64,000 nt of DNA from Cycas panzhihuaensis (lineage: Eukaryota > Cycadophyta), in the NCBI GenBank assembly GCA_023213395.1, contig CM041465.1:140685741-140749740 (forward strand), written 5' to 3'. The translations under genes were made by a program, and so were the position numbers. Under the pieces are notes generated by a model. It was given only the letters and a program-made list of their open reading frames with translations. It did not search any database and was not told the DNA's origin. Below are positions 45,243-56,292 of the stretch, in pieces. How positions within the stretch are numbered: position 1 is the stretch's first letter; each line of letters begins with the position of its first letter.

Positions 45243-47397
45243 TGTTTCACCAAAATCTAGTCTTCTTATTAATCTTTGTCACTTTTAACAAGTTTCTTGT
45301 ATATTTTATGTGAAAATGATTGGTTTAAGATTGTTTTATATACATTAGGCCATGTTTTGATAAAATGTTACATTGATTTGATTGATGATGTCTGTTGAAT
45401 GATGGTGGATGTATTATTATGCTATCACCTATCGATGAGTGATAACTATGGCATTAAATTCTTTTCTTTCTTGATTATTCTAATTCATTTCTTCCTTTAA
45501 AACATCATGTTTCTTGTTTTTTTCTTGATTTCATCCTTAGATCTTTTTTTTAATCAATTTTTTGGGCTTGTGCTTATTGTTTTCATCCTTTTTGGGTCAT
45601 TTTCTTCATTAATAAAGTCATTTATGCTAAAATTTATCTAAAAATGAATTATTTTTTGACTTTTTAATGAGCCATTTTTATCTCATGATTTATCGTGCTT
45701 TTAGAAGAAAGTCATATTTTTCGTAGCTTCAAAAACACGATCGATACCATTTTTTATTGTCATACATGAAAATTTGTTCTAGCATGCCAATTTTTTGTAT
45801 GCCATCATTCAAATTTAATAGAAACCTATCTTTTTCATGCCCACAATGTATGTAAACCCTATTGTAATCTTTCATTCAAAGTATATGAGCTTAAAGATCA
45901 AGTTTTAGAGATGCTTCTTGAGATTTTCGAGAGAATTTTACTACTATTGCTTGGAAGACTATTTTCTAAAAAAAAGGGTGAAGTCAAGAGAATATTTTAA
46001 AGCTGTGGTTGTTGCCTTAGTGATACATATATTTCAATAGTTAGTGCTTCTCAAAATGCTTAGTTTCTTATAAAGCTTTTAGCTTCAAACTTTTCATTCT
46101 TAGTAAGATCTTTCCTATTGTAAATTCTTACAAATCATCTACTTTTTTACGACTGTTTGTACTCAAGAATCTTTTCCTCCTTCTTGGTGATATTTGGGGT
46201 CTCTTTGTACTCATTTTATACCTTGAGAATTTGGCTAAAAGGTCCATCCTTTATGGGATAAAAATGGAATAGACTACTGTGAAGAATGCTCATCATTTTA
46301 TTAATAGAACAACTACTCTTTCTCATTCTTCTATAATTATCCAAATCCCTAAGAGGTTTACTTTCATCTTGGCTTGTTTATGGCTATCGCTGAGCCAATT
46401 ATTTTTGTTTCTCTTTTTCCTTTAATTGCTTTCATGTTTTAAAAAGAAATCTAAATATATAAATGGTATGTATTTGGTGTAATCAGATCATATGAGATTC
46501 AAATATCCTTTGGTATTCAAAAGACTCCATTTATGATAGAATCTCTCTATTCTTTGATTTATTACTTGTTTATGGATAATGATTTGGTTATGATTGATTG
46601 CATGTAACTTTATGGTCTAAACATCATTCATTACAACCAAAGTAAATCTTTAAAATCTCTCTTTTATCTTAGAAGCATTCTCCAAAAAGAAGATAACATG
46701 TAATTGGAATAAAAGCTTCACATATAAACATAGCATGTTATTGAGTCTCTTAGTGATTTATATATATAGTTACATGTGGTGTTAGTTGTATTTCACGCGC
46801 TAGTTTCTTGCTCATTGAAAATTATATGTTGCACCTAAAAGAAGTAGTTTCATGTTCATTTTAGTGTGTTTCATCTATAAAAAAAAAAAACTATATTACA
46901 TGAATAGTTAGTTTTTTTATTTATGTGTTGAAAAGGTGGTGTATAGATCTTGTAGTTTCATTAATTATTCTTGTGATTTTTATTTCATTTAAATAGAAGA
47001 AAAAAAAAAATTAAACAAACAAAAAGAGAAGCCAAAACCTTTCCTTCACTTAGCCCTTCTTCTTCATTTTAGTAAAACTCAAAAGGTTGAAAGAATATAA
47101 GAAAATGAGTCACTAGGAAGAACATAAGAGATATTGTTAACATAATCATAAACTTAGAACTCCTCCATCTAATTATGTAGGCTAGTGGATTCAATCACCC
47201 CCTTACATTCTAGCCTTTCATTGCTTCATTTATACTTTTATTAAATAACATAATTAGGTAGAGACTCCTTCTTAGGAGTTGGCAAAGGTGGTCCCTTTGG
47301 TTCTCTTAGGTTTCTTATCTCTTAGCTTAGACTTAAAACAAAGGAAAAATATCACTAATTAGGAGATAGTTGGTTTAGGTCCAACTAAAGCATGTCA
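45243..47397 (+). repeat. 3' LTR of R1
   Basis: 2155 bases, TGTTTCACCAAAATC to AAGCATGTCA, followed by TAGTT. It keeps the canonical TG start that the 5' LTR has lost. Confidence 0.92.
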
Positions 47398-47402
47398 TAG
47401 TT
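47398..47402. repeat. Right target-site duplication of R1 (TAGTT)
   Basis: Exact copy of 12434-12438. Confidence 0.9.
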
Positions 47403-48234
47403 TTAAATTTTTTATTAGATCGCTACCTCAATCTATCCCAATTAATAGTTTTAATACTTTTAGTCACTGTCTAAGTATATTTAGATATATTCCTAACTAT
47501 TTGCGAGATATTCCCTATTGTAGTTTCCAAATGTCCTTTAAGTCATTGCTTAGGTATATCTAGATTAGGTGTTTTAGTATTTTGGATAACTTTTGAAGCA
47601 TGTCTAGATTTGTTGATAGCCAAGATACAAAAAAAATTGAGTTGAAGGAATATCTAGCATGTAGGCTCTCTTATATACTTCTTAGTGTAAATTGACCCAC
47701 TATATCAGGGCACTAACTATGGAGGGTTATCATACTTATAATTATGTTATTTGTCTTCTAGATCTACAATGAGGATGACTTCTTAGTACTAACTACTAAC
47801 CAATATACTAGAGCTTACAAATGACTAATAGCTGCCTAAGGTTTCCTATAACTAAGTATCTCCTAGCCTAGGGGGGTCCTCCTATAGACCTAAAGGTATG
47901 TAGAGGCTTGATTCCATATATACATGTTGTCTAAGGCCTAGGTATTGGTTCCTTTTGCATCCCACTTTATACATTAGCTTATTATGAAGCATACTTGGAC
48001 AATAATAACAACTCTATGATTTTTTAAAACTACTAAAATAGGGTTTCTAACCTAGACACCACTATAGAAAATAGAAAAAAAAAAGAGAGAAGAAATTTAG
48101 GCACAAGGTTAGTACCCTACTACTTTTGCCACTTTTTTATCACCAAGAATATGTAAGGACGAGCTGAGAGCATATGATGGTTACTTACAATAGGCTACTA
48201 AAAATTATTGTAATAGAATATGGCCCTAGAAGGT
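47403..48234 (-). mobile_element. 5' leader of element C, proximal block
   Basis: Non-coding DNA between the R1 insertion point and the primer site of C, continuing the antisense element cut at 12438. No gene seen. Confidence 0.5.
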
Positions 48235-48246
48235 GCCTTGATACCA
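48235..48246 (-). other. Primer-binding site of element C (tRNA-Met type)
   Basis: On the minus strand TGGTATCAAGGC matches 10 of 12 bases of the usual plant initiator-tRNA-Met site TGGTATCAGAGC. Two bases (48247-48248) separate it from the LTR end ...TATCA. Confidence 0.6.
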
Positions 48247-48248
48247 CT

Positions 48249-49224
48249 TGATATAATACTAGCTATAATTACAAATATTAAAAATAGTAATGTACATAAA
48301 ACCATAACTCAAATCACAAGATTACCAAAATCACCGAACCATTGATATTCATAAGGAATCACTTATAATTATAAGTCACATCGAGGGGGCAATCTCCTTA
48401 AAAGCAAAGCTCAATTATAAGAGATTCAAGGATATATTTAAGGCTATAAAAGGTACAAGTATAAAGGAGAGGCTTATCCCAGCCATGCTATCAAGTGGTG
48501 TTTGTGGGATAATTCATTTCATACAAAAATAAGCACATGAGATATATAATAACTACTACAATGCTTTATACATTAATTCTATTACATGGCTTTATATAAT
48601 AAATGGTTAGAACATGAGGGTCCTAATAACTATCTCTATTTCCTATACCTATCCCCATAGACACCATTGTCTAAGATATAATCCATGTGTACAATGTAAG
48701 TGAGGATTAGGATGTAGCGTAATCTCATGAATATTTGATTATCACCTAATAAGGTATGATATTATGGTTCTTGGGTAGCTCTAGTCCATTGGGTCTTTAT
48801 AGGATTCAACATGTGAAATTAAAAATAAGGGCTTTATAGTCCTCCATGGAAGCATGCCCTTGTTCATAACCCATAAGCCCACATAAGAGTACAATGCCCT
48901 ATCACACTTAGGTAATATAGTATATAGTTCTATATCTTCTAGTTCCTTGGTCAAACTTGGTGCACAGAGTTGTCGTCAATGGTGAAAAACAAACAAATAA
49001 GCATAGCTTAACAATAGTTCCATTTTCCCTATGTTTTACCAAATAATATGATGTAGTGCTATTGGCACTATTGGATGCCTTAGGGACCTATCTCAAAGTA
49101 GAGCTATTCAATGAAGAACCAATGCCAAGGGAAGATAATAACATACCATGCTAATCCCTATGCCATATTGCAAATACACATATGTAATTATGGTTTGTGG
49201 TTGACGTCGAGGTAGGGCATAACA
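48249..49224 (-). repeat. Probable LTR of element C
   Basis: In antisense it begins TGTTATGCCC (49224) and ends ATTATATCA (48249), 976 bases. A TATA-like TATATAAA is at 48598-48591 on the minus strand. The left side has a primer site; the right side has a purine tract (AAAGAAGGAAGGG on the minus strand, about 49239-49227). So one LTR is flanked by both 5'-type and 3'-type internal sequence. The second LTR has not been found, so the limits rest on terminal and flanking motifs only. Confidence 0.45.
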
Positions 49225-49244
49225 TGCCCTTCCTTCTTTAAAAG

Positions 49245-50472
49245 CTTCACCCTCAAAGCTTTGTACTAGGGTCATAAGTACCCTCGCTTCTTAAGATCAT
49301 TATTTTTAGATCTTGGTTGTTTCTGGGTGGCATGTTCTCCTTTTCTATGATTATTGTTTACATAACTTATTTTAGATTTTGATATTTCTCTAAGTGAATA
49401 TTGGGGGTGATTATCAAATATCATGTTGATAATGGTTTTATCCATTAGGTGTTGCTTTTATTGAGACAAAAATAATTTTTGTTATGGAGCTCGTACAAAG
49501 TGGGTCGATTAAGTGATGGAATGTTCTTGTGTGTCCCTCGGTAGGATTGGCATTCATTTTTAGGGATCTATGGTGTTGTAATGAGCTACCCATATTTTTT
49601 TTGAGTTTGGGGCGCCTTCTTTCTATATTTCTTCTGGAAACTATAAACATGTAATAGAGCCAACATATCTTTTTCTTATTGATTTGTCGAATACCTTGTA
49701 GAGTATATCAAGCTCCATTCTAGTTGAATCTAATAAATTTTCAATATTGTTGTTGCTATATATGTAAGGGTTTGCAACCACTGTACTCTTAAAACTATGT
49801 TTGTGCCTCATAGGGAAAGGAGAGGGAATTTTAATTCATCCTATAATGTTATGAGTACTTCTTAAATTTATAAAAACCAGTACTCTGGTACAATATGATG
49901 TACGATTTTTAAGATCTCTAGATTTTTTATTCTATTTATTGTTGCTAATAAAGTTCTCCAGAGTGTATTGCACCAACTCCTTTTCATGTCAGTGCTTCCT
50001 TAGGACTTGTGTGGCCTTTCCTTGTTTTTGTTAAATGCCCTAAGAGTAATGAACTTTGTCTTTCGTGTGGCAGAGTATATCTATTATTGGCTTCTGTATC
50101 TTTTGGTTGAGCCATAGTACAAGCATTTACTTGGTATACAACAAAGGAAAGAAATATGCGAGGTGAAATTACGAGGAATGGCCATCACTGGTTATGGACC
50201 GCATAACCATTAATCTTTGGTTCAACCTTTACAATTTATTATTATTTATACATTGCCACAAGAATATATGCAAACGGTTAGACCACCGAACATCCGTAAC
50301 CAGCAGGAAGGGGCAACAACAGTCACATTTCTGTCCCCCCTGAAATGGGAGTTAGAACCTACTTCCAACTTCCAGCAATCTGAATACCCATTTTCTTCTG
50401 TTGACAAAAGACAGATACATAACACTGGAAGCCTTCTTCACAGAATTTGAAGTCGGCTATAATATAAAATCA
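49245..50472. other. Non-repeat-looking spacer left of the tRNA genes
   Basis: No gene recognised. The minus-strand stretch 49650-49438 is open for 70 codons without known motifs. From about 50.0 kb the sequence is more complex and less AT-rich and may be unique host DNA. Confidence 0.35.
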
Positions 50473-50544
50473 AGGTTCCACCGAGATTTGAACTCGGGTT
50501 ACTGGATTCAGAGTCCAATGTCCTCACCGCTAGACCATGGAACC
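50473..50544 (-). tRNA. tRNA-Gln (anticodon CTG)
   Basis: The minus strand reads GGTTCCA at the 5' acceptor and TGGAACC at the 3' acceptor, giving a 7-bp stem, with discriminator T (50473). The anticodon loop CTCTGAA gives anticodon CTG (codon CAG). The D-loop/A box (TGGTCTAGCGGT) and T-arm/B box (GAGTTCAAATCTC) are intact. 72 nt with the discriminator, no intron. A short T-run (ATTTTA) follows as Pol III terminator. Appears functional. Confidence 0.95.
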
Positions 50545-50943
50545 AACGGGGATATAATCTGAGCGAGTAACCATCCACCAGCCATTCGTTCGCCAGGAAG
50601 GCCTGCACTGATGCTACACACTGAATTGCATGGCATGGCTTGTTTGAGGATAACCAGATAACAGCTGCGTAACCAGATAACAGCTGCGTAACTTGTGTTA
50701 CAGATATCAACACGACACGACATTAATATTGTGGTAAGACAAATATTTTATGGTAACTTGTCCAATCAATAAAATGCCCCAAACTTGGTATTCTCACCTC
50801 TTACTTCAATACTACCGCTTCACTCCACAAAATTATTGCATATGCTTCTAATTCCCAAAACATACGTGATCTGATTCTGAGTTCGTTTGAAAACAGTATC
50901 CGTACAGATTTGAAGGCAGTACCTGAAATCACGCGAGCGAATA
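50545..50943. other. 399-bp region between two divergent tRNA genes
   Basis: Contains the upstream regions of both tRNA genes and the 19-bp tandem repeat. ATTATATCC lies about 12-20 bases upstream of tRNA-Gln, a possible TATA-like element. No ORF of note. Confidence 0.5.
50652..50689. repeat. 19-bp perfect tandem duplication
   Basis: Two adjacent copies of AACCAGATAACAGCTGCGT (the first preceded by T), with a third partial AAC. Lies between the tRNA genes. Confidence 0.85.
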
Positions 50944-50960
50944 GCTGGAATAGTTCAGTT

Positions 50961-50993
<33 letters not shown>

Positions 50994-51017
50994 GAGGTTC
51001 AAGCCCTCCTTCTAGCG
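50944..51017 (+). tRNA. tRNA-Asn (anticodon GTT)
   Basis: 5' acceptor GCTGGAA pairs with 3' TTCTAGC (one G-T pair), discriminator G at 51017. Anticodon loop CTGTTAA gives GTT (Asn). T-arm GGAGGTTCAAGCCCTCC is intact. 74 nt, no intron. The A box reads TAGTTCAGTTGG; the usual plant gene has TAGCTCAG, and the T at 50954 leaves a G-T wobble in the D-stem, so folding is kept. TTTT at about 51032 is the terminator. Confidence 0.95.
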
Positions 51018-51039
51018 CCCCAGAAGATTAGGTTTTCAA

Positions 51040-53330
51040 CACTTCGTTGATCTCTACCCAATATCGTTTGCAACCCCTCAACTCCATTTTACTTCTCACT
51101 TGGACGACTCCTCTATCTCTGCTCTTTTCCAGCCATAATCTTCTTTATTTTTCTTGGGTTATTACATCATAAACACAAACGTAACGTGAATTGGAAGGAG
51201 ATGATTCTTCTTCTCATTTCTTCGCACCCAAATACAAATTGTAGCAAGGAAAGTATCCATAATGTTAATGTAATGCCCAATTACAATGGCAGATAGCAGC
51301 AATATTCACAAAGAAATGCGCCCTCCTATCCAATGCAATTAACAAAAATTAAATCTCTACACATCTCTTTGTATATCTCCATTTATAACACTAACACTAG
51401 CTTCTCATAATAATAAAATATTATTAAAATATACTTCATGTAGTAGTAGCCATCTTCTCTCAAACTGTCTTGGGATCGTTATAATTCTTTCCTCCTTAAA
51501 GACACTTCGTCATCCCGCTAGCTCCTTTTATCATTTCTTGAATTTTGTAACTTCTCAAGGTCTCTTTCATGATCTTGTTTTATGTTGCCATTTGGATCCA
51601 CAACATTCCTCCCCTTTATGAATACTTTGCACACAAAATGTGGGAGAGATGATGCACACCTCTCCAATCTACCACTTGCTATAGCCAATATGTCGCTGGA
51701 GCTAGTGCCATCTCTATGATGTCTTCTAGGTACTATATGTATGTGTCATCTTCTTGTTTGTGATGACACCATTTCCTTTATAACTCTTGCAGAGCATTTT
51801 CCACGCAGTATATCGTGGAACCTGTGTTTTGGGGATTAGCACTATCTCAGATCTTAGAACTTGCTTCTATATCATGCCCATGGAGTTTTGCTCTTGAAGA
51901 TAATAATTACCTTGGAGATGGGGGCATAGGTTGCGCTGAAAAGGTCATAAGGAATAGAGAATATAGTTGAAGTCGCATGGCAATGAATGGAGACATATAG
52001 GAGGAGTGCACAATAAACAGGAATCAAGTTTGTTAGCATCATAGGAAAATAAGCTTAGATGGGGACACACAGGAGGGGTATGTCAAAAATAGAGATAAAG
52101 TGCGAGGGTTTATAATGACATGATATGATAATAGATAAGAATGTAGTTTTAAAAGAGATTAGGAGGTAATAAGTATTGGGGATTAGGGTAAAAATAAGGA
52201 CTGAAAGGCTATGCTTGAAGTGGAATGTGACTAAAGTAATTATATAATGGTAAATGGGTAATAAACGGTATAGAGTAGAGGGTGGCTTATGGAGGAGATC
52301 GAGAGGTAGTAACATACATAGAATGTCAGTACGACAAGGCTAAGGAATAAGGTTTAAGATATGTTACAAATATTTAATACAAATGATAATTATGTCAGAG
52401 AGATATACAAAAAATGGAGAGTGGGATGAAGTTAATGAGAAATAATGGAGATGAGCGAGATTAAGATATAAAAGTGTATGACACGGATGTGTCAAGAATG
52501 AAAGTTGAAGTGTGGACAATAGGTGATATGAATGATGTAGGGTATCGATAAGATTAGAGAAAGATACATACGAGGTGTTGATACTAAAGAGATACAGAAT
52601 GATGGATAGATGGTAAGATGGGTATTCTATAGAGATGGATACGACAAAGAGATATGTACAAAGTAAAGGGATAAATGTTAAAGATAATTTAGGTTTGGAA
52701 CAAAGCTAGGGAGCGATATATATGGAGGCCTAATGCAAATATAAGGAATGCAAGATGCGACGAGGGAAAAAGATTGCTCTACATGTATAAGTGAGTTAAA
52801 TATGGCCAAATGACAGCAATGTATGAGTGATGAATATTGAAATACAAGTAAGAAAGGGTAAGACAATTGTGGTCTATGAGTGTGATTACGGAATAACTTC
52901 TATAGATCACTAATAAAGGGGGCATAAGGGGTGAGAGATAAGTATTGTTTAGGAGTAGATAATTTTGATGGAAGCATATGAAATAGGAATGTAAAAATAT
53001 GGCATATAATAAGCAATGAATTGAGGAAGATGGTTGACAAGGGGCAAGGATAGAAATAATGTGTCTTGTCAGATAAGTTACTAGATAGAGAAAATGAAGA
53101 TGAGAGTAATAAAACATAAGAAGAATAAAGCATGCTAACTACATTAGAAAGTGGGCTTTTAATGGGAAAGAAATGAATATTATGAAGACGAGAGATGTGC
53201 ATCCTTGCTTGGTGATTTCTTATAAAGGACAAGTGATGGTATGAAAAAGATGAAGATTGGAATTGATTGGAATTGAAATTGTAAGTAAGATTCCAATCTT
53301 AGTTCTCGGTAAGTAGGAATATAGGATTTT
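51040..53330. other. Unassigned region with a purine-rich plus strand
   Basis: From about 51.9 to 53.3 kb the plus strand is strongly enriched in A and G (GGAGA, GATAAG, GGTAAG), giving several minus-strand open stretches (53232-52055) rich in Leu, Ser, His and Tyr. No domain or repeat recognised. They are probably a composition effect. At 51.1-51.9 kb nothing is recognised. Confidence 0.35.
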
Positions 53331-56285
53331 CTACGGCCATGTGGAAGGAAAATTCAAGATGAAGTATAAAACTTTTTTTAAAGGTAAAAATAGATATCAT
53401 TAAATTATAAATTCAAATGCAATACAAGACGTTGAAGAGCCCATTGGTCATGAAGATCTAGTCACCCAATCTTTCATATGTAATGCACTCATAAGACTGC
53501 CAAAAACAATAGAAGAATCTATAACATGATTTAAATTTACAATAATTATCTCATTTGAGTTGATAAGCTACTCTAATATTATCATTGATTCACCCTTATA
53601 TTACATCAAGATGGAATCTTGCTCTTCAATGCCTTATCATTATGCATGCTTCACTTCTTTTACTTTAGATTCTTGTTCTTCTTCAAGATGTTGCTCATCT
53701 CCTTGGATAGGATTTGACTTTAATTTCTTTAAAAGGATTAAAATAAAATGTTGTGATAAAGATAATGTTGATTCTTAGTATTAATGTTTTCCTCCTATTA
53801 TTCATTGTTTAAAAATAAAGTCTTAATAAGATTATGGGGGTGTTTATTTTCTTTGTTTGCCTTTGACTTTCATCCTTTCACTTATTACAATATCATCACT
53901 ATACCCATGTTGCATCTATTTAACGACTTCTAGGCCACCTTGATGTGGTCAAGTATGATCTCCTACTCTTTAATTTGACTGAGACTATGAAGTAATTTAT
54001 AATTTGGTTACGCATAAAATGTATGCCTTTTGTGCTTCTCAAAATTGCTAATGATGCCAAATTTAAAATACGTATTGATTAAATATACCTCTAGTTTCCA
54101 ACAATACACCTTACTTAGTCATCCTAGTTTCCAAAGATACACCTTACTTAGTCATCCTTTTAAAACCCACCAAGTATCCCCTCTTGTGTAGTTCCCTTAC
54201 AAGGCTAGGACCACCTCTAATAGGCCACTTCCTCTTTTGCTTTTGTTATTTTTACATTTCTTCTATCAAAAGTTACCTCACAGTGGTTTTTACTCTAACA
54301 TCATAGTCTTTTCTATGACAACATAAGAAATCAAATTTATTATGATGTGATGCTATAGTGTTCTAATAAAATAGTAGCATTTATTAAAGCACTACAAATA
54401 CACTTAGCATAGTTCCCTTTTTGATACATTGTGGTGCCACTCTAATTTACTATGGTACATTAACAAGCACTGTGGCAAATAAAATTCACAGGAAAATTTA
54501 ATTTGTTGAGAATGTTTTTATGATTTTCAACCTGTTAAGATGGTTTTTAAGCCAAAACAATAGACCAAAACCTTGGAAACCCTAAATTTTATAAAATCAT
54601 GGGCCCAATTTAGTCTATAAATAGATTTGATCAACTAAAATAAGGGTTAATGATTTTTAGAGCACATGTAGGACATCCAATTAGATTTAGAGTCTGTTTA
54701 ACATATTTTTACATAAGAATGTTTGGAGAGATTCAGTAAGCAACCATTAGATTTGTGCTCTTTTAAGTGCTTTTAGGCTATTTTCTATGGTTTTATACCA
54801 CCCTTTGAATAGGACATTATATTGAACTCTTCCACACTAGGAAAATTCATTCTATTGATATTCTTCTTGTCATTCAATTATTTCCCATTCTTTTGAGCAA
54901 TTATTGAAAAATATAAGAGCAAATTCATCTCATGGGACTGAGATAGCAATTAATAGTAGGTATAATTTCTTTTTGTTATTGCATTCTAACTTATGTTTAT
55001 GCTTATTTTCATTCTTAAATTTATAAGAATTATCTAACCTTTATTTGGTTGTATTTCTAACATCTCTTGCTCATATCTTATATGGGATTTGTATTAGGAT
55101 AGATGTTTTGCTACTAAATTTTCTATAAGTTATCATAGATTCTAGATTTTTCAATCAAACTTTAATTTAACAAGTGAAAGTTTAGGTTGGCTCATTGTTG
55201 GTATTTGGTTTTCATTCACTAACTATCTTGTGGCAACCTTTGGAACAATTTTCTCTTTCTTCTTCATGGTAATTTCCATAGGTGTGCCCATTATGCTATT
55301 AGAGTTTCTATAGTTTTCGAAGTTTATTACTTGATCTCTTAATTTAGTTCTTTTATATGTTTGATAACTTTACATCACTATATCACATCTTTTATCAACT
55401 AACCTATTTATGGTGACATTTATCTCATTATAGCTCTATTTTTTACAAAAGTTATCACAAGTGCAAGGCTTATACTAGTTATTTTTTTGTGATTTTTAGT
55501 TGAGTTTTAGCTCTAATTGCATGATTTTTTTTCTTTTTTTATTTTCTACCAACTAAGAGGTCTTCTACTAATCTCTCTTTGTTAAAAAGACTATTTCTCC
55601 TCTTATTTTCCTACAAATGCATTTTAGCATGAAAAAGGAGCATTTAATGCTTAAAAGTGACCAAAAAATCAATTGATAAATACAATGCCTAGCTTTTTGT
55701 TCTCTACTTGATTCTCTTTCCTACCTATACTACTTTTTTATTGCATTATTATTATTATTTTAGCTATCTTAATAGTAAAATCACCCTTTTTGGGTAATAA
55801 AATTGAAGGGACTTCCTCAACTCTATAGGGCACAACTCATTCAAGTTAATATTCTTGAGTCTTTATAGGGTTTATCTCCACCATTTGTTTGTGAGAGGTC
55901 ATTAGGTTTCTTATCTATTTTGGTGATTTTCTTTTGTTTACTTACTTGATTGCTTATATATATTTTAGTTTTGAAAGAGAAAATATCATTGCTTTCAACA
56001 TTAGTTCATAGTTAATTATAAATGTAAGAAACATCTCTTTTCTTTTGATTAGTGTGTGTTTATTTCTTTTTATTTTATTAGTGATTGCTTATTTCTTTTT
56101 AGTTATTTGTTTATTTATTTTTAATATTATTTGAGTTTTACTTTGTGCTCCTCTTCCAAGTTTATACTCACACTTGAGGAGAGGATAGCTTTACTTTAAA
56201 ACTTGGCACCCCTGAAGGAATAATCTAGTCTTGGCCCCTTGGTACTAGCGTTTTTTCCTATGTTTTCACAGAACCATGAAACTTA
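53331..56285. other. AT-rich DNA left of the R3 LTR, unassigned
   Basis: No gene, tRNA or clear repeat. A short duplicated phrase (TAGTTTCCAA(C/A)(A/G)ATACACC and TTACTTAGTCATCC) occurs at 54091-54157. It may include 3' internal DNA of R3, but I find none of the R1 repeats or PMD signature. Confidence 0.3.
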
Positions 56286-56292
56286 GGAGAGG

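Larger units (their letters stand above)
12439..47397 (+). mobile_element. Tat-like Ty3/gypsy retrotransposon R1, interrupted by R2
   Basis: Two LTRs (12439-14754 and 45243-47397) are bounded by the duplication TAGTT. Between them lie gag, protease, RT-RNase H and integrase, then the extra RNase H, an antisense PMD gene, 3' repeats and a polypurine tract. R2 (18.1 kb) sits inside the integrase; without it R1 is about 16.9 kb. The LTRs look about 85-90% alike by eye, so R1 is old, and older than or comparable in age to R2. The second RNase H and gag/pol type place it in the Tat group. The PBS could not be assigned to a tRNA. Confidence 0.92.

Noticed and set aside
49438-49650. Minus-strand 70-codon ORF as a possible chromovirus C-terminus
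   Set aside because: It lies next to the putative purine tract, but shows no integrase or chromodomain motif, so it was not called a gene.
52055-53232. Minus-strand ORFs of 62-112 codons
   Set aside because: Produced by strong purine skew of the plus strand; no domain, no conserved start, several frames open at once.
53560-53778. 72-codon ORF with Cys/Ser-rich stretch
   Set aside because: No homologous copy or domain recognised, AT-rich context, likely chance.
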